Positions 8,117 through 17,683 of a stretch of DNA of 64,000 bases are shown here, piece after piece; the first letter of the stretch is position 1, and every line of letters begins with the position of its first letter. Made by a program: the position numbers and the translations under genes. This stretch comes from Gracilibacillus salitolerans. Lineage in GTDB: Bacteria; Bacillota; Bacilli; Bacillales; Amphibacillaceae. The DNA lies in contig NZ_CP045915.1 of assembly GCF_009650095.1 (NCBI RefSeq), positions 744,001-808,000 on the forward strand, read 5' to 3'. Under the pieces are notes generated by a model. It was not told where the DNA came from and did not search any database. It worked only from the letters and a program-made list of their open reading frames with translations.

Positions 8117-8234
8117 CGGTTAATGAGTAATCTAGATATATGTTCCGGACTACATACATACACTCGGCGCTGTGTAAGATGAGATAAACAACAAATCTAG
8201 AAGATGGTAGTCAACTATCCATTTTCCACACTAG

Positions 8235-9014
8235 TTATTTATTCTGCAACATTTCCTTAATTTCCCTGATTTCTTTGCGTAACTCTCTTATTTCACTTGT
8301 ATCCTCTTTGATTTCATCGGTGTCTTCTTCAATATCGTCGGTAATTTTTTGTGCATTATTAACGATTTCCCCCACGATTAAATTAATCATGATGAATGTA
8401 GCAATCACAATAAACGATAGGAAGTACAGCCATGACCATGGTTCCTCTGCAAAAATCGGGCGAAAAATCCCGCTAGCCCAGGATTCTAAAGTGAAAATCT
8501 GAAATAATGTAACAAAGCTTAAAAAGATATCACCGAAATATTCAGGCGCAATATCACCATAGAATGAGGTTCCTAGAATGGCATACACATAGAATATGAT
8601 CAGCATAATTAATAACACACTGCTGATGGTAGGAATAGCCATAAATAAAGCCGAAACAATTCGCCTTAGTGTAGGAATAACCGTAATCGTACGGAAGACC
8701 CTCAAGACACGGAAAATACGTAACACACTAACAAAAGGGGTACTGTATAAAATCAGACTTCCAAGTACAATAACAAAGTCAAAAATATTCCAAGGATTAG
8801 AGAAATAACTTTTTTTCAATACGACCATTTTTAAAATAACCTCTATTGTAAAAATGGTGAGAATGATGATATCAATAACTAAAAAGAAACTATGATAGTC
8901 TTCATATATATTGGGGAAAGTTTCAAGTCCTATTAATATTGCATTCAATATGATTAGACCTGTAATAAACCAATTGAAACGTTTATGCATAACAAATTTT
9001 CTTAATGAATTCAT
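8235..9014 (-). CDS. Bacterial voltage-gated sodium channel (NaChBac family)
   Basis: 259 residues: one six-helix channel subunit that assembles as a tetramer in the cytoplasmic membrane. Seen: a voltage-sensor S4 with arginines every third residue (R99, R102, R105, R108), pore helix and selectivity filter FTLESWAS (175-181), the same filter as NaChBac of alkaliphilic Bacillus, S6 ending FIMINLIVGEIVNNAQ, and a C-terminal acidic coiled coil (DDIEEDTDEIKEDTSEIRELRKEIREI...). Such channels admit Na+ to support pH homeostasis and Na+-driven motility and fit a saline or alkaline habitat. It stands alone, facing the ung terminator. Confidence 0.93.
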   Translation of the reverse strand: MNSLRKFVMHKRFNWFITGLIILNAILIGLETFPNIYEDYHSFFLVIDIIILTIFTIEVILKMVVLKKSYFSNPWNIFDFVIVLGSLILYSTPFVSVLRIFRVLRVFRTITVIPTLRRIVSALFMAIPTISSVLLIMLIIFYVYAILGTSFYGDIAPEYFGDIFLSFVTLFQIFTLESWASGIFRPIFAEEPWSWLYFLSFIVIATFIMINLIVGEIVNNAQKITDDIEEDTDEIKEDTSEIRELRKEIREIKEMLQNK

Positions 9015-9126
9015 CCGATTTCTCCTTTTCTATATAACAAATCACATTATATCTATCAAAGTTATTTTAAAATGAAAATAGAATAAACACAAACTTGATA
9101 CAATATGAGAAAAGGAGTTGGTATAA

Positions 9127-9573
9127 ATGAAACGTCACGAAGCATTACACCCATTATCTCATCACCATCACCACACGTTGGTTATGGCACAACAGTTAAA
9201 AAATGCAGATGATAAAGCAAGTATTCAACAGATGACAAGAGATGTCATTAACTTCTGGCAGCATGATGGAGAAGACCATTTTCGGGATGAAGAAGAAGTG
9301 TTATTACCGTTATATGCCCAATATGAAACAGTTGATATTCCGGAAATTCAGGAAATGCTGATTCAACATGTCCAAATAAGAAGCTATGTCCAGCAGATCA
9401 GAGGAACGCAACGTAAGGATCGTCAAATCTTTCGGAACTTAGGCGAGTTGTTGCAAAAGCATGTCCGCTTAGAAGAGCGTGTTATTTTCCCAATGATTGA
9501 ACAAGCAATTCCTGAGAATTACTTGTATCAGGCGAACGGCAGGTTTCATCGTGATACCTATAGTGGATTTTAA
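9127..9573 (+). CDS. Hemerythrin HHE-domain protein
   Basis: 148 residues from an ATG with the upstream site AAAAGGAGTTG. The N-terminal SHHHHHTLVMAQQL and internal HDGEDHFRDEEEVLLPLY, QHVQIRSYV and KHVRLEERVIFPMIE supply the His and Glu ligands of a four-helix di-iron hemerythrin fold. Bacterial HHE proteins bind O2, NO or help in iron-sulfur repair; which applies here is not visible. Monocistronic, probably from TTGATACAATATGAG-type sequence just upstream. Confidence 0.8.
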   Translation: MKRHEALHPLSHHHHHTLVMAQQLKNADDKASIQQMTRDVINFWQHDGEDHFRDEEEVLLPLYAQYETVDIPEIQEMLIQHVQIRSYVQQIRGTQRKDRQIFRNLGELLQKHVRLEERVIFPMIEQAIPENYLYQANGRFHRDTYSGF

Positions 9574-9649
9574 AAATAATTAGGATACAATTTCTATTTT
9601 TTGCTATAATGTCATTTATAGCACTAGAAAATAGAAAGAAGTGACCCTT

Positions 9650-11020
9650 GTGCGTAAAAAGTTAAGTGTTATCTACCATAAAATAAGTAATTTATCTGGT
9701 ATTCACCTTATTGTGTTATTTTATTGTTCAGCTGCATTATTATCTACATTAATACTGAGTATCCCGTACTTCCACCGTGAAGGTGTAAAGGTATCATGGT
9801 TAGATAGTATCTTTACAGCAGTAAGTGCCATCAGTGTAACAGGACTGACCGTTGTATCCACAGCTGATACGTTTAATACTGTCGGTTATTTCGTTCTAGC
9901 GTTTGTATTGCAATTTGGTGGTATAGGTATTATGACGTTAGGGACGTTTATTTATATCCTGCTTGGTAAAAAAATAGGAATACGAACAAGGCAATTGATT
10001 CGAATTGATCAAAATCGCAACACGTTAGCAGGATTAGTCCAATTAATGTTGAAAATTTTGAGAACGATTCTAGTCATCGAATTGTTTGGTGCGTTTGTAT
10101 TATCTATTCATTTTCTGAAGTACTTTGATACATGGCAGGAAGCGTTAATACAAGGGATTTTCGCATCTGTGAGTGCGACGACAAATGCAGGATTTGATAT
10201 TACAGGTACATCTCTGGAGCCTTTTGCACATGACTACTTTGTCCAATTTATTACTATCCTTCTTTTAGTTCTAGGAGCGATTGGATTTCCGGTTTTATTA
10301 GAATTACAGGACGTGCTTTGGGGAAGATATCGCGATTTAAAGTGGAAATATCAGTTCACTTTATTTGCCAAAGTTACAACGATTACGTTTTTTATATTAA
10401 TTGTGATCGGAGCATTAGGTATTTTTCTATTTGAACATAACCATTTCTTGCAAGATAAGGCCTGGCATGAGTCCTTGTTTTACAGTCTCTTTCAGTCTGT
10501 AACAACACGGAATGGTGGTTTGGCAACAATGGATGTTGCAGAATTCACCACACCTACGTTATTACTTTTATGTGCGCTCATGTTTATTGGAGCATCACCT
10601 AGTAGTGTTGGTGGCGGGATTAGAACCACAACGTTTGCCATCATGATGCTGGCTATTTTTCATTATGCAAAAGGGCATAATACGATTAAAGTATTCAAAC
10701 GTGAGGTTGATCCAGAGGATGTGACAAGGTCGTTTATCGTCGCGATAACAGCTATCATGTTATGTGGTAGTGCTATCGTGTTTTTGATTTGGATAGAACC
10801 ATTGTCGAATATGGCGATAGTTTTTGAAGTGTTTTCGGCTTTTGGTACAACAGGGTTGTCGATGGGAATTACATCTGATTTATCAGCAATCGGAAAAATC
10901 GTGATCATTTTGTTGATGTTTATCGGACGAATTGGAATTTTCTCATTCCTGTTCTTAATTCGTGGAGATGATGTCCATGACCGCTACCATTACCCAAAAG
11001 AAAAGATGATAATTGGATAA
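9650..11020 (+). CDS. ktrB: Ktr-type potassium uptake membrane subunit (first copy)
   Basis: About 456 residues from GTG 9650 (GTG 9641 possible). TrkH/Trk/HKT superfamily with four pore repeats: the selectivity-loop motifs SVTGLTVVST (repeat 1), SATTNAGFDITG (2), TRNGGLATMD (3) and FGTTGLSMGIT (4) each keep the filter Gly. The ASPSSVGGGIRTTTFAI block is typical of KtrB/KtrD. It imports K+ with Na+ when joined to an octameric KtrA/KtrC RCK ring, and no ktrA/C gene is nearby. A near-twin gene follows, so this is a tandem duplication. Confidence 0.88.
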   Translation: MRKKLSVIYHKISNLSGIHLIVLFYCSAALLSTLILSIPYFHREGVKVSWLDSIFTAVSAISVTGLTVVSTADTFNTVGYFVLAFVLQFGGIGIMTLGTFIYILLGKKIGIRTRQLIRIDQNRNTLAGLVQLMLKILRTILVIELFGAFVLSIHFLKYFDTWQEALIQGIFASVSATTNAGFDITGTSLEPFAHDYFVQFITILLLVLGAIGFPVLLELQDVLWGRYRDLKWKYQFTLFAKVTTITFFILIVIGALGIFLFEHNHFLQDKAWHESLFYSLFQSVTTRNGGLATMDVAEFTTPTLLLLCALMFIGASPSSVGGGIRTTTFAIMMLAIFHYAKGHNTIKVFKREVDPEDVTRSFIVAITAIMLCGSAIVFLIWIEPLSNMAIVFEVFSAFGTTGLSMGITSDLSAIGKIVIILLMFIGRIGIFSFLFLIRGDDVHDRYHYPKEKMIIG

Positions 11021-11070
11021 ATCTATGATAAACTATCCTCTAGTTTGAATTACACTAAGGGGTCAATGAG

Positions 11071-12438
11071 ATGATTAGCATGTATAAAATGAAACATTTG
11101 ACGAAACAATGGACAGCCATTCATCATATCGTTATCTATTATTTATTAGCAGTAATTATTGGTACTATTATTGTTAGTTTGCCAATTTTCCATAGACCGG
11201 GGGTTGAGTTATCGTTTATTGACGCTATGTTCACTGCGGTTACCTCGATTAGTGTGACAGGTTTAACGGTAATTACCATCTCAGATGTTTTTAACCCTGC
11301 AGGTCAGATAGCCATTGCGGTTATTCTTCATCTTGGTGGTATAGGGATTATGGCGATGGGTACCTTCATCTGGGTGGTGCTTGGTAAAAAAATTGGTATT
11401 CGCAGTCGGAAAATGATTATGGTCGAACAAAACAGTAAAACATTATCCGGTCTGGTTAAATTAATGTTGGAAATCTTTAAATTGATCTTGTTGATTGAGT
11501 TAATAGGTGCTGCTATTTTATCGATTCATTTCCTCAATTATTATGACAGTGTCGGAGAAGCTGTGTTACACGGTTTATTTGGAGCTGTCAGCGCGACTAC
11601 GAATGGTGGCTTGGATATTACTGGTGCTTCTTTGATCCCGTTTGCTGATGATTATTTTGTTCAATTTATCAATATCATTCTGATTGTTTTAGGAGCTATT
11701 GGTTTTCCGGTGTTAGTGGAAGTACAGGAAGTTTTGAAAGGGAGAACCCAAGTTATAAATGACCGGCATAAATTTTCTTTGTTTACCAAAATCACAACAG
11801 TTACATTCTTTTGGCTGGTTGTCATTGGAACATTGCTAATCTTTTTACTAGAGAAAGACGCCTTTTTTGCGGATAAAACATGGCATGAAACTTTCTTCTA
11901 TAGCTTATTCCAGTCGGTTACCAGTAGAAGTGGCGGTTTGGCAACAATGGATGTTTCCGAATTTTCGGTGGCAACTCTGTTCTTAATCAGTGCGTTAATG
12001 TTTATAGGTGCTTCTCCAAGTAGTGTTGGCGGGGGGATTCGTACGACGACGTTTGCCATCATGCTCTTGACTATTTGGAATTATGCAAAAGGGAATTCAA
12101 GTGTAAAAGTATTCGGGCGTGAAATTCATCAAGAAGATACTTTACGATCTTTTATCGTTATCACTACTGCATTAATGCTTTGTGGAGGATCTATTATCGT
12201 TTTAAATACAACAGAGCCTTTTAGTCTAATGGAAATTATCTTTGAAGTATCCTCTGCATTTGGAACTACCGGTTTATCGATGGGGATTACATCGGAATTA
12301 TCAACTTTTGGCAAAAGTTTAATCATGTGTCTCATGTTTATCGGTCGTATAGGTGTCTTTACATTCCTGTTTATCATACGTGGAGATGATACAAAAGACC
12401 GTTTCCACTATCCAACTGAACGAGTTATTATCGGATAA
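11071..12438 (+). CDS. ktrD: Ktr-type potassium uptake membrane subunit (second copy)
   Basis: 455 residues from ATG 11071, eight bases after AAGGGG. Aligned end to end with the preceding protein: SVTGLTVITI, SATTNGGLDITG, TSRSGGLATMD, ASPSSVGGGIRTTTFAIM and FGTTGLSMGITSEL are nearly identical, the repeat-2 filter having NGGLD where copy 1 has NAGFD. Both copies end RFHYP/RYHYP...IIG. Which is KtrB and which KtrD in B. subtilis terms cannot be told from sequence alone, so the symbol is only a label. It has its own start about 50 bases after copy 1 and a terminator after it. Confidence 0.85.
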   Translation: MISMYKMKHLTKQWTAIHHIVIYYLLAVIIGTIIVSLPIFHRPGVELSFIDAMFTAVTSISVTGLTVITISDVFNPAGQIAIAVILHLGGIGIMAMGTFIWVVLGKKIGIRSRKMIMVEQNSKTLSGLVKLMLEIFKLILLIELIGAAILSIHFLNYYDSVGEAVLHGLFGAVSATTNGGLDITGASLIPFADDYFVQFINIILIVLGAIGFPVLVEVQEVLKGRTQVINDRHKFSLFTKITTVTFFWLVVIGTLLIFLLEKDAFFADKTWHETFFYSLFQSVTSRSGGLATMDVSEFSVATLFLISALMFIGASPSSVGGGIRTTTFAIMLLTIWNYAKGNSSVKVFGREIHQEDTLRSFIVITTALMLCGGSIIVLNTTEPFSLMEIIFEVSSAFGTTGLSMGITSELSTFGKSLIMCLMFIGRIGVFTFLFIIRGDDTKDRFHYPTERVIIG

Positions 12439-12468
12439 CCCTAAGTCCTTAGCCTAGGGTTATTTTTT
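12436..12468 (+). terminator. Terminator after ktr pair
   Basis: TAACCCTA / TAGGGTTA (12436-12443 with 12455-12462) followed by TTTTTT; the stop codon forms part of the stem. Confidence 0.75.
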
Positions 12469-12577
12469 ATGAGGAAAGTAGAGAATAATAAATGGATTCA
12501 CTTTCCTCGTTCTGAATTTTGAATGAGAGCTTTGATACGCTGCGAAAAGATGCTCGACTTTGTATAATCGGGCGTGT

Positions 12578-12760
12578 GGCGGACATTTGTTCCGTTATTT
12601 GTGACAAAAGTGCCGTTTTTATGATGTTGGTGGACATCTATTCCGCTATTCATCCAAAATAACGTTAATTTTTAACGAAAGTTGCTGAATAAGGGATTAT
12701 ATGTCCGCTGACATCGAAAAATGGATGTTATTCTACCAAATAACGCACTAAATGTCCGCC
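12578..12760. repeat. 183-bp imperfect inverted-repeat element
   Basis: Bounded by 24-bp inverted ends: GGCGGACATTTGTTCCGTTA at the left (12578-12601 including TTTG) and the inverse of GGCGGACATTTAGTGCGTTA at the right (12737-12760), matching 21 of 24. Internal near-copies of GGTGGACATCTATTCCG and TATGTCCGC suggest nested duplication. No coding capacity. It fills most of the 12470-12920 gap before the moxR operon. The rest of that gap has no supported feature. Confidence 0.7.
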
Positions 12761-12921
12761 TAGCGTTATAGCACAATTGACAAATCTTCCCGCATTCGAG
12801 AAATCCAAGATTTTCTTCTTTCACCTAGATTAATCAGTAGGAAAAGGGGGCTTAAATATAGTATAGTTGTAGGTAGTAATAGTTTCGGATAGAGGTAGTG
12901 AGCAGAATGGAGGCGGAGAAA

Positions 12922-13872
12922 ATGGATTATGGAAACGAAGTAGCGCAAATTCTAGAAAATATAGAAAAAGTCATGATAGGAAAGGAACGTGAAGTAACAC
13001 TTAGTCTTGTTGCTCTGTTAGCTGATGGGCATGTATTACTGGAAGACGTACCAGGGGTAGGAAAAACCATGATGGTACGTGCACTATCTAAATCATTAAA
13101 TTGTGATTTTAAACGGATTCAGTTCACACCTGATTTATTACCTTCAGATGTAACAGGTGTTTCAATATATAATCCAAAAGAAATGGTATTTGAATTCCGA
13201 AGTGGACCTATTTTTGGTGATATCGTATTAGCTGATGAGATTAATAGAACCTCACCAAAAACCCAATCCGCTTTACTAGAAGCAATGGAAGAAATGAATG
13301 TAACAGTAGATGGTATGACGAAACCACTGAACAAGCCTTTCTTCGTGATGGCCACGCAAAACCCTGTAGACTATGAAGGAACTTATCCATTACCGGAAGC
13401 ACAGCTTGACCGCTTTCTTATGAAATTAAGTATGGGTTATCCCAATGAAGTGGATGAATTAGAAATGTTAAATCGAACAGATCGTGAGCATCCGATTGAT
13501 GAGATAGAGGCAGTAATAAATAAAGAACAATTACTGAAAATGCAAAAAGAAGTGGATCGTCTTTATGTTGATAACACAGTGAAGCGTTATATTGTTCAAC
13601 TGGTATCACAAACGCGAAAAAGTCCTTACGTTCAACTAGGGGTTAGTCCACGTGGTTCGATCGCATTGATGAAAGCAGCCAAAGCATATGCCTATATTCA
13701 AAAACGTGATTATGTGATACCGGATGATGTCGTTTATTTAGCGCCTTATGTGTTATCTCATCGGGTAATATTACGTCCAGAAGCAAGGTATGAAGGGGTT
13801 ACCCAGTCTTCTCTTATAAAGCAAATTTTAGAAGAAATCGATGTTCCTGTGCGAAAGGAATTGCATGGATGA
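12922..13872 (+). CDS. yeaC: MoxR-family AAA+ ATPase
   Basis: 316 residues; ATG 12922 lies eight bases after GGAGG, whereas ATG 12907 overlaps that site. Walker A DVPGVGKT (about 43-50), Walker B VLADEINR near 110, sensor-1 MATQNP and the PLPEAQLDRF arginine-finger region are all intact. MoxR ATPases act as chaperones that mature or insert partner proteins, usually encoded beside DUF58/VWA proteins. Here a DUF58 gene overlaps by 4 nt (ATGA type) and a transglutaminase follows, the B. subtilis yeaC-yeaD-yebA order next to guaA. Confidence 0.92.
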   Translation: MDYGNEVAQILENIEKVMIGKEREVTLSLVALLADGHVLLEDVPGVGKTMMVRALSKSLNCDFKRIQFTPDLLPSDVTGVSIYNPKEMVFEFRSGPIFGDIVLADEINRTSPKTQSALLEAMEEMNVTVDGMTKPLNKPFFVMATQNPVDYEGTYPLPEAQLDRFLMKLSMGYPNEVDELEMLNRTDREHPIDEIEAVINKEQLLKMQKEVDRLYVDNTVKRYIVQLVSQTRKSPYVQLGVSPRGSIALMKAAKAYAYIQKRDYVIPDDVVYLAPYVLSHRVILRPEARYEGVTQSSLIKQILEEIDVPVRKELHG

Positions 13873-15137
13873 AACCAATGATTCGAAAAATCGTAAGAGA
13901 ACTGCAACTACTTCTTTTGCTAGGGATCCTGTTCGTATTTGCGATGTTTCAAGGGGGATTTGTTAGCTGGTTCCTATTTTATAGTATGTTGCCTATTATT
14001 TTCTATATGTTGTTCATCCCTTTCTATCCCATTCATCATTGGAAGATAGATAGAAAGGTATCGGATCGGTATCTGGAAACAGGCGGTAATATAGAGGTAA
14101 CCATTACGATCAGACGCAAATCGCCCTTTCCTATGTTCTATTTAGTTTTGGAGGAAGTATTACCAGAAACACTTCAATTTCAAGATGTTGGAAAGAAAAA
14201 ATATCAGTACCTCTCCGACCGGCAATCGTATAATAGAAAACGTCATGTAAAAAAAGTAATATATCCAGGTTTTCAGAAAGAATTCACTATTCATTACCGA
14301 ATAGAACATTTACCAAGAGGAAAACATCATTTGTCAGATATCAATCTAAGAATAGGTGATCCATTCGGTTTTGTTGAATGTAAATATCTTTTTTCTGCCG
14401 CAAAAGAGTTTTTTGTTTATCCCGCCATTCAAGATTTGAAGTGGAAACAGCAATCTATGAGTTTAGAAGAAGGTACCACTTCCTCACATATCCATGATGA
14501 AAAGCTAACAAATGTTGTATCAGGTGTTCGTGAATATATTCCTGGAGATCGCTTTTCATGGATTGATTGGAAAACCACTGCTCGAAAAAATACAGTGATG
14601 ACAAAAGAGTTTGAACAGGAAAAAGACTCAAGTATTGTCGTCATTTTAGATGTAGGTGGATTACAACAATCTCAACGATTAGTGTTCGAAGCAGTTGTGG
14701 AATGGACAGCATCTATTTTACAATCTCTTCGTAAGAAAGATCAAAGTATCTCGTTTTATACGTTTGGGAAATCGGAGAGATTTTTCTCTAATCAACAATT
14801 ACAGTTCCAATTTCCAGCAGTACAAAACTATCTCTCAACAGTAAAACAAGAGCAGGTATCATTAGCAGAACGAATGGTAACACCGATGAAGGAGCTATCG
14901 AGAGGGAGCGTCATTTTGTTTGTTATTCATCACTTAGATGAGTTGCTAGTAGAGAGGCTTTCCAACTGGAAGAAGCAAGATTATACATTAGTAGTTTGCT
15001 ATGTTATTCCGGAAAAACAACTGGATGCTAAAGAAGAACAATATATTCGGTCCCTACGTTTGAAAAATATTAGTGTACAAACTGTAACAGAAAAGCAGTT
15101 AATGCAAGAACAATGGGAGGTGCAGGCATCTCGATGA
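13869..15137 (+). CDS. yeaD: DUF58 (VWA-like) membrane-anchored protein
   Basis: 422 residues starting inside the moxR stop codon. Two N-terminal membrane segments (about residues 12-50) lead into a beta-rich part (ETGGNIEVTITIRRKSPFP), and the DUF58 core is GVREYIPGDRFSWIDWKTTARKNTVMTKEFE (GDR-x-IDWK-x-AR signature) followed by a VWA-like VVILDVGG. Function is unproven; the conserved operon suggests a MoxR client or adaptor at the membrane, with the downstream transglutaminase as an effector. Confidence 0.88.
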   Translation: MKPMIRKIVRELQLLLLLGILFVFAMFQGGFVSWFLFYSMLPIIFYMLFIPFYPIHHWKIDRKVSDRYLETGGNIEVTITIRRKSPFPMFYLVLEEVLPETLQFQDVGKKKYQYLSDRQSYNRKRHVKKVIYPGFQKEFTIHYRIEHLPRGKHHLSDINLRIGDPFGFVECKYLFSAAKEFFVYPAIQDLKWKQQSMSLEEGTTSSHIHDEKLTNVVSGVREYIPGDRFSWIDWKTTARKNTVMTKEFEQEKDSSIVVILDVGGLQQSQRLVFEAVVEWTASILQSLRKKDQSISFYTFGKSERFFSNQQLQFQFPAVQNYLSTVKQEQVSLAERMVTPMKELSRGSVILFVIHHLDELLVERLSNWKKQDYTLVVCYVIPEKQLDAKEEQYIRSLRLKNISVQTVTEKQLMQEQWEVQASR

Positions 15138-17350
15138 GAAAAAGTATATCCTTAGAATCTGTATCTTCTTTTATTCTATTATTAGCAGGATTTATATTGT
15201 TTTGGGAATGGTTACGTCCGTTAGAACAAATAACAGATACAGGTAGTGTCTATTTGTTTATCATTTACACTGCCATTTGTTTTGTTACTTCTTTTTTTAT
15301 GAAGAACGTATTGGCGAAGTTCATGATTAAGTTTTTCTCTCTACTGTTTATACTGGATTATTTATTTCTAGATGCTACTTTGTTATCTCCAGAATGGATG
15401 CAGACCTTGACGTTGGAGCTGAGATTTAATCTTGAGGCGGTTTGGGAAAATGACTGGACATTAATGACTTCTTTTTTTAGAAGCTTTTTATTCTTGTTAT
15501 TGTTATGGCTTATGAGTTATTTATTACACTATTGGTTTATGGTAGCTAAAAAATTCTTTCTATTTGTTGTCTTAACGTTTATTTATTTAGCAGTATTGGA
15601 TACGTATACGATATATGATGCACAATCAGCAATGGTTAGAACGTTTATTGTATCGTTTTTGGTACTTGGTCTCAGCAGATATGTAAAACTGATGGACAAT
15701 GTGGAATCAAATAGTACTAGGAAACATGTATGGAGCTGGATGACGCCGGTTATTGTTATTGTTCTTTTCGCTACAATACTAGGAATCTATTCACCGAAGT
15801 TAAACCCGCAGTGGCCTGATCCTGTTCCTTTTATTCAAAGTACAGCGGGGCATGTCGGTTTTAGTGGTGGTCCAGTACAGAAAGTCGGTTATGGTGAAGA
15901 TGATTCACAATTAGGGGGTTCTTTTGTACAGGATGATTCTCCTGTGTTTGAAGCAATTGCCCATGATGATATTTATTGGCGGATCGAATCGAAAGACTTG
16001 TATACCGGAAAAGGCTGGGAGCGTTCGACCGAGTTAGACTTCCAGGAATTAAACAATGGTGATATAGAGTGGAGTACCTTTATACGTCAACAGACAGAAA
16101 CAACTTCATACAGTGCTACGGTACGACCGGTGACCCAAAATCAATTATCAAGAGCAGTGTATCCTTATGGTATTAATCATATCACATCATCTGGACAGGA
16201 CCCGTTTTTTACGGATAGTCAGTTTGGTCTCATAGAATCAGAGTCCTCAGAACAAAATCAAAATTTGTCTTATTCCATTGAGTATGATGCACCTTCCTTC
16301 TCAATTAATGAGTTGAGGAGTAATTCAGATAATGATCCGGCAGATGTTAAAGAACAGTATTTGCAATTACCGGATAGTTTACCTGACCGTGTCCGAGATT
16401 TAGCAACAGAAATAACGGAAGGGGAAGACACCAGATATGATAAAGCGCAGGCGATAGAAGGCTTTTTCTCTTCGAGTGGGTATGTGTATCAAATTGAAGA
16501 TGTATCTGTACCGGAAAATGGTGAGGATTACGTTGATCAATTTTTATTTGAGACAAAAATAGGTTATTGTGATAATTTTTCTACTTCTATGGTAGTTATG
16601 CTTCGTGCTTTGGATATCCCGGCACGGTGGGTGAAAGGGTTCACCGGTGGCGTGGAAGCAGCAGATCAGCCATCTCTTCCAGATGATTACTCCTTATATG
16701 AAGTGACGAATAATAATGCACACTCATGGGTTGAGGTGTATTTCCCTGAAAGTGGCTGGGTGCCTTTTGAACCAACAAGTGGATTTACTAATCCAACTGA
16801 CTTCTATCTGGAAACGAGCGGAGATGTGAACACCGAAGATTATATGATAGATGATGAGGAAACGGAAGAAGAAAATGAACAAGAATCAAATGAAGAAGCG
16901 CAGGGAAATGAACAACTAAATCCAGCTGAAGATGATAATGAAGTTGGTGGTACAAGTAACGAAGATGAAGGAAATGGTGGGATTTATTACTGGATCGGAG
17001 CTGTGCTGCTTATCTTTGTGATTCTGGCTGTGGTTGTTTATCTTAAACGTTATGAACTAAGAGATTGGTATATGCTAAAGAAATGGTATCGATTAAAAGA
17101 AAGATTAGAGATAGAAGCATCTTATGTCTATCTACTGGAAATACTAGAAAAAAGAGGGATGCCTAGAACGAAAGGACAGACTTTACGGCAGTATGCAAAA
17201 GAAGTGGACAGGCGTTTAGGAACTTCAGAAATGTATGATATCACACTGGCATATGAAGAATACTTGTATCGTGACCAAACGTCACCGTCAAAGGATAACA
17301 AGCGATTACAAGGCTTATTCCAACGAATGATTGATCAAATATTAGCTTGA
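15134..17350 (+). CDS. yebA: Membrane transglutaminase-like protein (TgpA/DUF3488 type)
   Basis: 738 residues from ATG 15134, overlapping the DUF58 stop (ATGA) with GGGAGGTG upstream. Six or so N-terminal membrane helices (about 8-205), an extracytoplasmic transglutaminase core with Cys479 in GYCDNFSTSMVVMLRALDIP and His530 in AHSWVEVYF, the third triad position in VPFEPTSGF, an acidic linker (about residues 570-615), one more membrane helix near 622-642 and a cytoplasmic tail. It may cross-link or hydrolyse a surface substrate; the B. subtilis homologue is uncharacterised. The guaA riboswitch promoter starts in its last codons. Confidence 0.9.
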   Translation: MRKSISLESVSSFILLLAGFILFWEWLRPLEQITDTGSVYLFIIYTAICFVTSFFMKNVLAKFMIKFFSLLFILDYLFLDATLLSPEWMQTLTLELRFNLEAVWENDWTLMTSFFRSFLFLLLLWLMSYLLHYWFMVAKKFFLFVVLTFIYLAVLDTYTIYDAQSAMVRTFIVSFLVLGLSRYVKLMDNVESNSTRKHVWSWMTPVIVIVLFATILGIYSPKLNPQWPDPVPFIQSTAGHVGFSGGPVQKVGYGEDDSQLGGSFVQDDSPVFEAIAHDDIYWRIESKDLYTGKGWERSTELDFQELNNGDIEWSTFIRQQTETTSYSATVRPVTQNQLSRAVYPYGINHITSSGQDPFFTDSQFGLIESESSEQNQNLSYSIEYDAPSFSINELRSNSDNDPADVKEQYLQLPDSLPDRVRDLATEITEGEDTRYDKAQAIEGFFSSSGYVYQIEDVSVPENGEDYVDQFLFETKIGYCDNFSTSMVVMLRALDIPARWVKGFTGGVEAADQPSLPDDYSLYEVTNNNAHSWVEVYFPESGWVPFEPTSGFTNPTDFYLETSGDVNTEDYMIDDEETEEENEQESNEEAQGNEQLNPAEDDNEVGGTSNEDEGNGGIYYWIGAVLLIFVILAVVVYLKRYELRDWYMLKKWYRLKERLEIEASYVYLLEILEKRGMPRTKGQTLRQYAKEVDRRLGTSEMYDITLAYEEYLYRDQTSPSKDNKRLQGLFQRMIDQILA

Positions 17351-17375
17351 CCAGTCTCGTATCGATTGATAGAAT
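17347..17375 (+). promoter_or_regulatory. Promoter for the guaA riboswitch leader
   Basis: TTGACC (17347-17352), a 17-bp spacer, TAGAAT (17370-17375). The -35 overlaps the stop codon of the transglutaminase gene. Confidence 0.6.
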
Positions 17376-17428
17376 AGATAAAATTAAAGCGAGTAATTCG
17401 ATGCAGTTTTCCCTGCATCATCACATCA

Positions 17429-17556
17429 CCTTCATATATGTTTGAGAATAAGGCTCAAACGTTTCTACCCGAACACCATAAATGTTCGGACTATGAAGGC
17501 GGGGGTCTTGCCTTAGATTTCTGCCTTTCTGATTGCTATGAGAAAGGCAGATTTTT
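17429..17556 (+). promoter_or_regulatory. Guanine-class purine riboswitch with terminator, guaA leader
   Basis: P1 pairs CCTTCATA (17429-17436) with TATGAAGG (17492-17499). P2 is GTTTGAG/CTCAAAC and P3 CCGAACA/TGTTCGG. Conserved joining bases TTTCTACC and GGACTATG are present, with C at the position equal to C74 of the xpt aptamer, which pairs with guanine or hypoxanthine. A terminator stem CTGCCTTTCT / AGAAAGGCAG (17521-17550) with T-run follows. Binding should stop transcription into guaA. Confidence 0.92.
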
Positions 17557-17582
17557 GTTTATTGCGATATTTCGCAATAAAC
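17557..17582. repeat. Palindrome between riboswitch terminator and guaA
   Basis: GTTTATTGCGA and TCGCAATAAAC form a perfect 11-bp stem with a 4-nt loop, immediately after the riboswitch terminator. TTCGCAATAA recurs at 17591-17600. There is no T-run after it. Its role is unknown: protein site or RNA hairpin. Confidence 0.5.
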
Positions 17583-17621
17583 AAAACGTACTTCGCAATA
17601 ATTTAAAATTTATGTCATTTT

Positions 17622-17650
17622 TTGAGTAAATATCATCATTCATGTATGAT
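17622..17650 (+). promoter_or_regulatory. Second guaA promoter downstream of the riboswitch
   Basis: TTGAGT (17622-17627), a 17-bp spacer, TATGAT (17645-17650), with guaA starting at 17684. It would give a transcript lacking the riboswitch, a basal guaA supply independent of guanine. Confidence 0.55.
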
Positions 17651-17683
17651 ATAGAATGGAATTAAACTGAAGGAGTGGACAAC

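Noticed and set aside
17438..17629. 63-codon frame over the guaA riboswitch
   Set aside because: It lies in the aptamer and terminator, which explain the sequence; no ribosome site.
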